A DNA stretch of 64,000 nt from positions 1-64,000 of the forward strand of contig JAIVJI010000079.1 in NCBI GenBank assembly GCA_020200135.1, given 5' to 3'. The notes beneath the pieces were generated by a model. The model did not search any database. It had not been told where the DNA came from and was given only the letters and a program-made list of their open reading frames with translations. Source of the stretch: Acidobacteriota bacterium. GTDB taxonomy: Bacteria > Acidobacteriota > Blastocatellia > Pyrinomonadales > Pyrinomonadaceae. Position 1 is the stretch's first letter; every line of letters starts with the position of its first letter. The translations under genes and the position numbers were made by a program. Below, in pieces: positions 15,913 through 23,134 of the stretch.

Positions 15913-17298
15913 ATGTTCAAGTTTTTACACATGTCGGACGTCCACCTGGGCTGCCGGCGCTACAACATTGAGGAGCGGACGAAGGACTTCTTCCGGAGCT
16001 GGCACGACGTCATCACGACGCACGCGGTGCCGAACGAGGTGAACTTCGTGCTCATCGCTGGCGACTTCTTCGACCGGCGCAACATCGACCCGCAGACGAT
16101 GAACCACGCGCTCGCCGGCCTCCAGCTCCTGAGGGACGCCGGGATTCCGGTCGTCGCCATCGAGGGGAACCACGACCGCCGCGACGCCGTCTCCGACTAC
16201 AGCTGGATGCGCTCGTTCTCGCAGGCGGGCTTCTTCATCCTTCTGGAGCCGGCGCGCGCCGCCGAGTCGTCGGAGGGCGCGCTGCCGTGGGAGATGGTGC
16301 CGTGGGACGAGGAGTCACGCGCCGGCTCCTACGTCGACATCAAGGGCGCGCGCATCTTCGGCACGCACTGGTACGGCACTTCGGCCAACGCCGCGATGCC
16401 GATGCTCGCCGAATCTTTGCGCGCCGCGCGCGGCGAGGGGCTCTTCCACATCCTCCTGCTCCACACCGATGTCGAGGGGCAGCTCAACCGCCCCATCCCC
16501 GCGCTCTCGGTCGAGAAGCTGAAGGAGCTGCGCTCGCTCGTCGATTACGTCGCGCTCGGCCACACGCACAAGCGGTTCGAGCTGGAGAACTGGGCCTTCA
16601 ACCCCGGCTCGCTCGAAGCCTGCTCCATCGACGAGTACCGAGAGGAGCGCGGCCTCTACCTCGTCGAGGTGGACGACGCGCACGAAGTCCGCGCGACCTT
16701 CATCGACGGCTACGTCCGGCGCCCGTTCCAGCGTCTGACCTACGACGTGTCCGGCGCGGAAGACCCGCAGGCCGTACACGACGGGGTGTTGGAGACGGTC
16801 GCGCGCGAGGCGCGCCCGCACGACGCCGGTTCGGGCGAGCCCGCGCCCATCATCGAGATCAACCTGCGCGGCCACCTCGGCTTTAAGAACTCGCTCCTCG
16901 ACATGCGACGGATGCGCGAGGAGGCTCTGGAGAAGACCGGGGCGCTCCACGTCATGCTGAAGAATCAGAGCGTCCCCGTCGAGTACGCCGTGGCCGCCGG
17001 GCTCGACGCCGACACTTCGCGCGCGCACCGCGAGCGGAGGATCGTCGAAGACCTCATCGCGCGCGACACGCGCTACCGCGACCGCGCGCGCGAGATGGCC
17101 GAGCTGGTGCTGGAGGCCAAGCGCCGCGCGCTCGGCGACGAGCCGCCCGAGTCCATCCTCGAACTCATCGAGCAGAAGGTCGAGCCGCGCCCCCGCGGCG
17201 ACGAGAAGGAGGGCGCCGCGACCGCGGCCGCCCCCTCGCCCTCCGCGCTCGGCGCGCTCGAACGCAGCGCTGAGAGCGTCGCGACGAGTGAAAGGTGA
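15913..17298 (+). CDS. SbcD/Mre11-like DNA-repair metallophosphoesterase
   Basis: The 461-residue protein carries the full set of calcineurin-type metal motifs in order: MSDVHLG, AGDFFDRR, EGNHDRR, LLLHTD and GHTHKR. This is the Mn2+-dependent nuclease fold of Mre11/SbcD/YhaO proteins, which process double-strand DNA ends with an SbcC/Rad50-type ATPase. The last 200 residues form the capping and accessory region, with a disordered Ala/Ser tail. No SbcC/Rad50 partner is encoded in this window. The neighbours (Lon-N protein, MoaD-MoaE) give no repair context. Confidence 0.85.
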   Translation: MFKFLHMSDVHLGCRRYNIEERTKDFFRSWHDVITTHAVPNEVNFVLIAGDFFDRRNIDPQTMNHALAGLQLLRDAGIPVVAIEGNHDRRDAVSDYSWMRSFSQAGFFILLEPARAAESSEGALPWEMVPWDEESRAGSYVDIKGARIFGTHWYGTSANAAMPMLAESLRAARGEGLFHILLLHTDVEGQLNRPIPALSVEKLKELRSLVDYVALGHTHKRFELENWAFNPGSLEACSIDEYREERGLYLVEVDDAHEVRATFIDGYVRRPFQRLTYDVSGAEDPQAVHDGVLETVAREARPHDAGSGEPAPIIEINLRGHLGFKNSLLDMRRMREEALEKTGALHVMLKNQSVPVEYAVAAGLDADTSRAHRERRIVEDLIARDTRYRDRAREMAELVLEAKRRALGDEPPESILELIEQKVEPRPRGDEKEGAATAAAPSPSALGALERSAESVATSER

Positions 17299-17305
17299 TA
17301 GGCGC

Positions 17306-17405
17306 GTGAACCGTGAACCATAAACCGTGACAAGAGAGAACAGGCGTTATCCCGTCACGGTTTGCGGTTCACGGTTTACAGCTTTTCCAACTTGTCACGG
17401 TTCAC
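17306..17405. repeat. Heptamer palindrome, GTGAACC family, copy 1
   Basis: The left arm 17306-17331 (GTGAACC units) and the right arm 17354-17379 pair over 26 positions with three mismatches around a 22-base loop. A further partial right arm, TTGTCACGGTTCAC, at 17392-17405 ends nine bases before the ATG of the next gene. The loop begins with GAGAGAA and contains AGGCG, similar to copies 2 and 3. Confidence 0.8.
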
Positions 17406-17413
17406 GTCTTTTC

Positions 17414-18118
17414 ATGTCCGAAGCCCTCGACAAAGTCCGCGGCGTGCGGGAGTTGCCGCTGTTCCCGCTGCCGCTGGTGCTGTTCCCCGGCGTGCCGCTG
17501 CCGCTCCACATCTTCGAGGAGCGGTACCGACGCCTGCTGGCCGACGTGCGCGCCTCGACCGACCTCTTCGGACTCTCTTACTTCGTCCCCGAGGCCAGCG
17601 CCGAAGACCGCCCGCCCGCCGGCCACGTCGGCTGCGCGACCGAGGTCGTCGAGGTGCAGCCGCTCCCCGACGGCCGCTCGAACATCATGACGTTGGGCCT
17701 CGTGCGCTACCGCGTCGGGGGGTACGTCGAGCGCGGCGACCCGTACCTCGTCGCGCGCGTCGAGTTCTTCGAGGACGCGGAGGAGGACGCGGGCGTGGTC
17801 GTGCGCCGCGCCGGCGAGGTGACCGAGATGTTCATGCGCATCGCGCGCGCGATGCGCGCCGCCAACGACGAGCGCGGCGCGCTGCCGGAACTCCCGCAGG
17901 GCGACCCCGAGCGGCTCTCCTTCCTCGTCGCGGCCGTCGTGGAGATGGAGGCCGACGCCAAGCAGCAGCTCCTCGAACTGCGCTCGACGGCCGAGCGCCT
18001 GCGCCGCCTCTACACGCTGCTCGCGCAGGCCGTCTCGTCCTACGAGGAGCGCGGGCGCACGCACGTGCTGGCGCGCGGCAACGGCCACGCCGGCAAGAAG
18101 GTTGACCTGGAAGGATGA
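17414..18118 (+). CDS. Lon N-terminal (substrate-binding) domain protein
   Basis: The 234-residue protein starts at the ATG at 17414 and consists of a Lon_N domain (PUA-like beta fold) plus helices. Signatures are RELPLFPLPLVLFPGVPLPLHIFEERYR, GHVGCATEV, ILMTLGLVRYRV-like strands, and the helical end LERLRRLYTLLAQ. The Lon ATPase and protease domains are absent, as is usual for this stand-alone family, so it has no peptidase activity of its own. The stop overlaps the ATG of the MoaD-MoaE gene (ATGA), indicating translational coupling. The upstream palindrome lies at the ribosome-binding position. Confidence 0.88.
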   Translation: MSEALDKVRGVRELPLFPLPLVLFPGVPLPLHIFEERYRRLLADVRASTDLFGLSYFVPEASAEDRPPAGHVGCATEVVEVQPLPDGRSNIMTLGLVRYRVGGYVERGDPYLVARVEFFEDAEEDAGVVVRRAGEVTEMFMRIARAMRAANDERGALPELPQGDPERLSFLVAAVVEMEADAKQQLLELRSTAERLRRLYTLLAQAVSSYEERGRTHVLARGNGHAGKKVDLEG

Positions 18119-18912
18119 GGCCGGGCGGCGACGAACAGGCGGGCGCGTTGTGCGACGCGCGCGGCACGCGAGGCGGCGACGCGGCGCGCGGCGTGAGCGT
18201 GCGCGTCCTCTTCTTCGGCGCGGCGCGCGAGGCGGCGGCCGACGAGCTGACGCTCTCGCTCCCCGAGGGGACGACCGCGCGCGCGGCCTTCGAGCGACTG
18301 CTTAATGATTATCCCGGCCTGCGCCGCTTCGGCTCCTCGCTCCTCGTCGCCGTCAATCAGGAGTACGCGCGCGACCTCGAAGTCGGGCTGAAGGAGGGCG
18401 ACGAGCTGGCGCTCTTCCCGCCCGTGAGCGGCGGCGGCGAAGAGTCCTCCGACGGGGAAGGGGGCGCGCGAGACTTCTTCGAGCTGACGACCGAGCCCAT
18501 CGACGTGGGCTCTGTCGCGCGCCGCGTCGTACACGCCCGCTGCGGCGCGACCGTCACGCTCGACGGCTACGCGCGCGAGTGGACGAGGGGGCGCAGGACG
18601 CTCCACCTCGTCTACGAGGCTTACGCCCCGATGGCGCTCGCCGAGATGCGCCGTCTCGGGCGCGAGGCGCACGAGCGCTTCGGTATCGAGCACGTCGGCA
18701 TCGTCCACCGCACCGGCCGCACAGACATCGGCGAGACCTCGGTCGTCATCTCGGTCAGCGCCCCGCACCGCCGCGCCGCCTTCGAGGCCTGCGAGTGGAC
18801 CATCCGCGAACTCAAGCGCACCGTCCCCATCTGGAAGAAGGAGTTCTTCGAGGACGGCGAGGTCTGGGTCGAGGGCGAGTTCGCGCCGAAAGAATCTGCC
18901 GAAGGGGTTTAG
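18115..18912 (+). CDS. Fused molybdopterin synthase, MoaD-MoaE
   Basis: The 265-residue protein joins both subunits of molybdopterin synthase, which converts cyclic pyranopterin monophosphate to molybdopterin. MoaD occupies about residues 27-108 (VRVLFFGAAREAA to LFPPVSGGG), and MoaE about 118-256. MoaE motifs are YEAYAPMALAEM, GIVHRTGRTDIGE, SVSAPHRRAAFEA and PIWKKEFFEDGE. The MoaD Gly-Gly, which must be C-terminal to carry the thiocarboxylate, is internal here. Maturation by cleavage is therefore expected, as reported for the mycobacterial MoaX fusion. The ATG overlaps the upstream stop; a GTG at 18193 would remove a poorly conserved N-terminal extension. Confidence 0.88.
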   Translation: MRPGGDEQAGALCDARGTRGGDAARGVSVRVLFFGAAREAAADELTLSLPEGTTARAAFERLLNDYPGLRRFGSSLLVAVNQEYARDLEVGLKEGDELALFPPVSGGGEESSDGEGGARDFFELTTEPIDVGSVARRVVHARCGATVTLDGYAREWTRGRRTLHLVYEAYAPMALAEMRRLGREAHERFGIEHVGIVHRTGRTDIGETSVVISVSAPHRRAAFEACEWTIRELKRTVPIWKKEFFEDGEVWVEGEFAPKESAEGV

Positions 18913-18923
18913 TCACAACACGC

Positions 18924-19181
18924 ATGAGTCTCTGGACAGTCGCGCCGCTCGTCTTCCTGCTGAACCTTCCTTTCGGCTACTGGCGCGCGAGCACGAAGAA
19001 GTTTTCGCGGCGGTGGATGCTGGCGGCGCTCCTGCCGGTGCCGCCGGCCGTCGCGCTCATAATCTACTCGGGGATCGGCTGGAAGCTCATCAGCTTCCCC
19101 GTCCTCGTCGGCGCGTTCTTTCTGGGTCAGTTCGTCGGCGGGAAGGTGCGGCTGCTCATCTCGGGCAAGGGGCCGCGCTGA
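18924..19181 (+). CDS. Small membrane protein, unknown function
   Basis: The 85-residue protein starts at the ATG at 18924, twelve bases after the MoaD-MoaE stop. It has three hydrophobic stretches: TVAPLVFLLNLPFGYW, WMLAALLPVPPAVALIIY and LISFPVLVGAFFLGQFVGG. Between them is a basic loop (RASTKKFSRRW). The C-terminus is short and basic. The alternation suggests a two- to three-helix inner-membrane protein. No named family is recognisable; the tight spacing suggests it belongs to the same transcript. Confidence 0.7.
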   Translation: MSLWTVAPLVFLLNLPFGYWRASTKKFSRRWMLAALLPVPPAVALIIYSGIGWKLISFPVLVGAFFLGQFVGGKVRLLISGKGPR

Positions 19182-19207
19182 CGTCTTCGACGGGGACGGC
19201 GGGGGGC

Positions 19208-19639
19208 ATGGCGGAGCGGCTTCTGTTCAAGCGTCTGCACCCGGCGGCGCGTTTGCCGACGCGCGGGAGCGCCGGGGCGGCCGGCGTAGACCTGTACGCG
19301 GTCGAGCGCGTGGTCATCGGGCCGGGCGCGCGCGCGGCCGTGCGGACGGGGCTGGCGGCGGCCGTCCCCGCGGGCTTCTACGGCCGCGTCGCGCCGCGCT
19401 CGGGGCTCGCCGTCCGGCACGGGATAGACGTGCTGGCGGGCGTTATCGACTCGGACTATCGTGGCGAGATTCTGTGCGCGCTCGTCAACCACGGCGAGGA
19501 GCCGTTCGAGGTCGAGCCGGGCGCGCGCGTCGCGCAGCTCGTCGTCGAGGCCATCGCCACGCCCGAGCCCGCGTGGGCCGAAGACCTCGACGAGACCGCG
19601 CGCGGCGCGGGCGGCTTCGGCAGCACCGGCGCGGCCTGA
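19208..19639 (+). CDS. dut: Deoxyuridine 5'-triphosphate nucleotidohydrolase
   Basis: The 143-residue protein is a homotrimeric dUTPase, which converts dUTP to dUMP and keeps uracil out of DNA. All five motifs are present in order: AAGVDLYA, APRSGLA, GVIDSDYRGEI with the catalytic aspartate, RVAQLVV, and the C-terminal arm RGAGGFGSTG. The length is normal. The ATG at 19208 is preceded by a GGGGGG run. The gene converges on the M23 peptidase gene with only 18 bases between stops. Confidence 0.93.
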   Translation: MAERLLFKRLHPAARLPTRGSAGAAGVDLYAVERVVIGPGARAAVRTGLAAAVPAGFYGRVAPRSGLAVRHGIDVLAGVIDSDYRGEILCALVNHGEEPFEVEPGARVAQLVVEAIATPEPAWAEDLDETARGAGGFGSTGAA

Positions 19640-19657
19640 AGAGTCTCAGAACCAAAG

Positions 19658-20599
19658 TCAGGGCCGCGCGCCGACGTGTCGCACCACCGCGCCCTTCGGG
19701 ACGGCGCGCCCTCCCTCCTCCTTGAAACCTCCCTCCGGCATCGGCGGCCCGTCGTGGTCGCGGAAGTAGAGCGGCAGACCTTCCACCAAAATGCCTTCCC
19801 CGAAGTCCGGGTGTTGTCGCTGGTGGTGGACGTGTATGTGCGGCTCGCTCGTGTTGCCGGAGTTGCCGCAGCGCCCGAGGGGGCGCCCCTCTTCGACGGC
19901 CTCGCCCTCCTTCACCGAGACGCTGCCGCGTTGCAGGTGTGCGACCTCAAGGTAAGTGCCCGTCGCCAGCTCGATGACGACGTGATTGCCGGCGGGCGCG
20001 TCGAAGTTGTTCGAGACCGCGCCCGGCGTCTCGTCCGGCTCGCCGTCGTGCGCCCTCACGACGCGACCGGCCGCCGGCGCCACCACGGGCACGCCCCAGC
20101 AGCCGTAATCCTCAAGCCGCGCGCCGCCCGTGAAAGAAGGCTCGACCGTCAGGTCGTAAGCCCACCTCTGGTCCGGGTACGACGCGTGGTAATTGACGGC
20201 CAGGCTGTCGCCGCCCCAGGCCACCCTCAGCGGCACGTCCGCGGGCAGGCGGCCGGCGGCCGGAGGCCGAGCCCGACCGATTGAGACCGGGTACTTCACC
20301 AGCAGCAGCTCAAAGTTCCAGCACAAAGGCCAGACCGCCACGAGCGCGAGCAGGGTCGTCGTTATCAGGGGAAGACTGAGGCGTCGCTTCCAGACGGCGT
20401 AGCCCGCGCAAACGAGTAGCAGCGCGAGACCCAAAAGCGGGACGAGTAGCATGAGCGCGTACCACGCGACGACGCCGGCCAGCCCCCCGCGGAAGGCCGC
20501 CGCCCAGCATCCCGCGACGGCGAGCAGCAGGACGGCGGCCGGCAGCCAACTGACCACGCGCCTGAAGGCGCTGCGCCCTCCCGCCTCGCTCAAGCCCAT
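19658..20599 (-). CDS. Membrane-anchored M23-family metallopeptidase
   Basis: The protein has 313 residues from the ATG at 20599, which has a GGAGGAGG site upstream. Three hydrophobic segments within residues 10-95 anchor it. The LytM/M23 domain follows at about 140-290: a zinc-ligand region near NYHASYPDQRWAYDL, the strand AGRVVRAHDGEPD, NHVVIELATGTYLEVAHLQRGSV, GRPLGRCGNSGNTSEPHIHVHHQ. The HIHVH segment carries the HxH ligand pair. The N-terminal ligand motif is degenerate (WAYDL where HxGxD is usual), so activity should not be assumed. It lies 92 bases behind a second M23-type gene on the same strand. Confidence 0.8.
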   Translation of the reverse strand: MGLSEAGGRSAFRRVVSWLPAAVLLLAVAGCWAAAFRGGLAGVVAWYALMLLVPLLGLALLLVCAGYAVWKRRLSLPLITTTLLALVAVWPLCWNFELLLVKYPVSIGRARPPAAGRLPADVPLRVAWGGDSLAVNYHASYPDQRWAYDLTVEPSFTGGARLEDYGCWGVPVVAPAAGRVVRAHDGEPDETPGAVSNNFDAPAGNHVVIELATGTYLEVAHLQRGSVSVKEGEAVEEGRPLGRCGNSGNTSEPHIHVHHQRQHPDFGEGILVEGLPLYFRDHDGPPMPEGGFKEEGGRAVPKGAVVRHVGARP

Positions 20600-20691
20600 C
20601 CCCGTGCCGCCTCCTCCGAAAAGATTCGGGGCTACTACGAGTGCGGGCGCCGTTTGGTTTTGCGCCGCCTCGGCCGCGCGGCCCAAGAACG

Positions 20692-22836
20692 TTACTCGCG
20701 CGCGAGCGTCACCGGAACGTCGCGCGTGGCTTCGTTGCCGTGGAAGTCCGCGGCGAGGATGCGGAGCGTGTAGTCGCCGGGCGGGAGTTCGCCCGTGTCC
20801 CACGAGCCGCGCGCGGCGCGGCCGTCGCGGACGGTGTTCGTCAGCTCGTAGAGGAAGCGCGTCCGCGCGCTGCCGTAGACGGTGATGCCGCTCTCGTCGG
20901 CGTAGGCGATCTTGGTCGGCTCGTCGCCGGGCGGCAGGCGGTTGAACTCGATCTGGAAGCGCGGCCGCTCGAAGCCGGGCGCCGGGTGCCCGTCGGGCAG
21001 AAGCAGTTGGTAGCCGAGCCTGTAGAGCCCGAGACGGCGGCGCGCCTGGTTGCCGTCAACCTGGTCGAAGGCGTCCACCACTATCCTGACCTTGCCGCGC
21101 AGCGCCGCCCGCCCTTCCTTCTTCTCGTTCAGGCGCGCGCCCGACTCGTCGAAGAGCCAGACGCCGTCCGCCTCTATCTTCGGCGGGGCGGCGTCGGTGA
21201 AGCCGGGGAAGGGGAGCGCGAGCGGGTTCAGCTCCGCGCCGGGCGGGCCGAGGTTCATGTGGACGTGGTACATGCGGTTGATGGTGCCGAGCGGCTGGCC
21301 TACGCGCAGACGCGTCCCGCGCCGCAGGCGCACGCGCGCCACCTTGCCCTCGCCGTCGCGCACGGCGACGAAGGGCCCGCCGCCGCCGAGCATCTCGTCA
21401 CGCTCGTCGCGGCCGACGCGCAGGTGGACGTAGGTCATCAGCCCTGCGCGCACGCCTTCGTTCAAGGTGCCGAAGCCCCAGTTGGCGAGCGGGCTCGAAA
21501 CTTTCTCCTCGCGCACGGCGCGCACGTTCTGGCCGTAGACGCCGAAGACGTCCACGCCGCTGTGCAGGTGGTGGCGGCTGTCGTCCGTGCCGTACGAGCC
21601 GCGCACCTCGCCCATCGTCGCCGCCAGCTCGTGCCACCTGTCCTGCGGGTCGAGCGGCCACGGGAACGGCGCGCCGAGGCTCGCCGCGTCGATGCGCGGC
21701 AGCACCTCCCCGCGCGCCGGCGTGGCGGGCGCGACGCCCTCGCGCTCGTCGTCGGAGGAGAAGAGGGAAGAGAAGAGGCCGCCGCGCTTCTTCTCTTCGT
21801 CGCGCGGCGCGCCGGCGCGCGTGACGTGGCGGACGAGGTAGTTGGCGGCGTCGGCGACGACGAGCGAGCCGTCTTCGGCGAGCGCGAGCCCCGCCGGCTG
21901 GTTGAAGCGCGCGGCCGTGCGGCCGTCGCCGTCCGCGAAGCCGGGGCCGAGCCCGGCGATGACGCGCGCCGCGCCGTCGGGCGCGACCTGCACGACGCGC
22001 CCTCTGTCCAGCTCGGTCACGTAGAGAAAGCCGTCGCGCGTGAGCGCGAGCCCGACGGGCTTCGACAGCTCGAAGGGCGCGGCCGTCGCGGGGTGTGCCG
22101 GCGGCGCGGCGGCTGAGTCCCCCGCCCCGACGTTTGCGGCCGCCGCCGGGTCGTGCGGGGTGTAGAGGTTGAGCGTTGAGACCTGCCCGTCCTTTGTTAT
22201 CTTGCGCAGGCGGTTGTTGCCGGTGTCGGCGACGAAGACCTCGCCCGCTTCCGACGCCGCCAGTCCACACGGCGTGTCGAAGAGCGCGGTGTCGAGCGCG
22301 CCGCCGTCGGCGTGGCCGGGCGTCCCCAACCCCGCCAGCGTCTTCACCCGCCCGTCCCTCGCGACCACTCGGACGCGGTCGTTGTATGTGTCCGCGACGT
22401 AGACGTTGCCGTCCTTGTCCACGGCGACGCCGACCGGCGCGTCGAACCGCGCCCCGGCCGCAGCGCCGTCCTGGAAGCCCGCCGCGCCGTCGCCCGCCAG
22501 AGTCGTCACGACGCCCTCGGGCGTCACGCGCCGCACGCGGTTGTTGCCCGTGTCCGCCACGTAGAGGTTCCCCGCGCCGTCGAGCGCGAGCCCCGAAGGC
22601 GTGCTGAAGGCGGCCGCCGCGCCCGCGCCGTCGGCGAAGCCCTCGCGCCCGCCCGCCAGCGTCTTAACCTCGCCGCGCGGCGTGAGCCTGCGAATGCGGT
22701 TCGACTCGCCCGCGTCCGAGACGTAGACGGTACCGTCCGGCGCGACCGCGACGCCGTAGGGCTCGCCGAAACCAGCCGCGGCCGCCGCGCCGTCGCGCGC
22801 GCCCGGCGCGCCGTCGCCCGCCACGGTCGACGCCAC
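20692..22836 (-). CDS. NHL-repeat beta-propeller fused to M23-type peptidase domain
   Basis: From the GTG at 22836 the protein has 714 residues. Six NHL repeats fill about residues 1-300; recurring elements are PxGVAVAPDGTVYVSD, YVADTGNNRVRRVT and LAGDGAAGF. A LytM/M23-like domain follows at about 350-510, with HSGVDVFG (H-x3-D ligand pair) and YHVHMNLG (HxH), so its zinc site looks intact. The last 190 residues are beta-rich. The open frame continues upstream to about 22950 without an ATG and encodes GLYLLLSNWGRTPP, so the true N-terminus, probably with a membrane anchor, is unresolved. A broken start is possible. Confidence 0.75.
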   Translation of the reverse strand: MASTVAGDGAPGARDGAAAAAGFGEPYGVAVAPDGTVYVSDAGESNRIRRLTPRGEVKTLAGGREGFADGAGAAAAFSTPSGLALDGAGNLYVADTGNNRVRRVTPEGVVTTLAGDGAAGFQDGAAAGARFDAPVGVAVDKDGNVYVADTYNDRVRVVARDGRVKTLAGLGTPGHADGGALDTALFDTPCGLAASEAGEVFVADTGNNRLRKITKDGQVSTLNLYTPHDPAAAANVGAGDSAAAPPAHPATAAPFELSKPVGLALTRDGFLYVTELDRGRVVQVAPDGAARVIAGLGPGFADGDGRTAARFNQPAGLALAEDGSLVVADAANYLVRHVTRAGAPRDEEKKRGGLFSSLFSSDDEREGVAPATPARGEVLPRIDAASLGAPFPWPLDPQDRWHELAATMGEVRGSYGTDDSRHHLHSGVDVFGVYGQNVRAVREEKVSSPLANWGFGTLNEGVRAGLMTYVHLRVGRDERDEMLGGGGPFVAVRDGEGKVARVRLRRGTRLRVGQPLGTINRMYHVHMNLGPPGAELNPLALPFPGFTDAAPPKIEADGVWLFDESGARLNEKKEGRAALRGKVRIVVDAFDQVDGNQARRRLGLYRLGYQLLLPDGHPAPGFERPRFQIEFNRLPPGDEPTKIAYADESGITVYGSARTRFLYELTNTVRDGRAARGSWDTGELPPGDYTLRILAADFHGNEATRDVPVTLARE

Positions 22837-23134
22837 CGCCGCCCAGCCCGCCGGGGTCGCGCGCGGGGGCGTGCGCCCCCAGTTGCTGAGCAGGAGGTAG
22901 AGCCCTGCCGCGTTCCAAGATAAATAAGAAGGCCGCGGCCGGACTCACCAGTCCCAACCGCGCCGGGCGCCGGCCGACCAAAGCCGCGCAGCAAGGGGAC
23001 GCCAACCTTCGCCGTCATCCCATACGCAAGCCAGGCATCATGAAGCGCAGGGGCGCCTGAGCCCCCGCCGCCGTCTTGCAGCCGCCTCCCTGGAAGCGGC
23101 GTCCCTGTAGTCCAACTTTCGGAAGGAGCCCACA

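Noticed and set aside
17306-17410. CRISPR array suggested by repeated GTGAACC units
   Set aside because: Units are 7 bases, directly adjacent and inverted, with no spacers and no cas genes.
19658-22836. The two M23 genes as one gene split by a frameshift
   Set aside because: Each has its own M23 domain; the downstream one has its own start, ribosome site and membrane anchors, with 92 bases between them.
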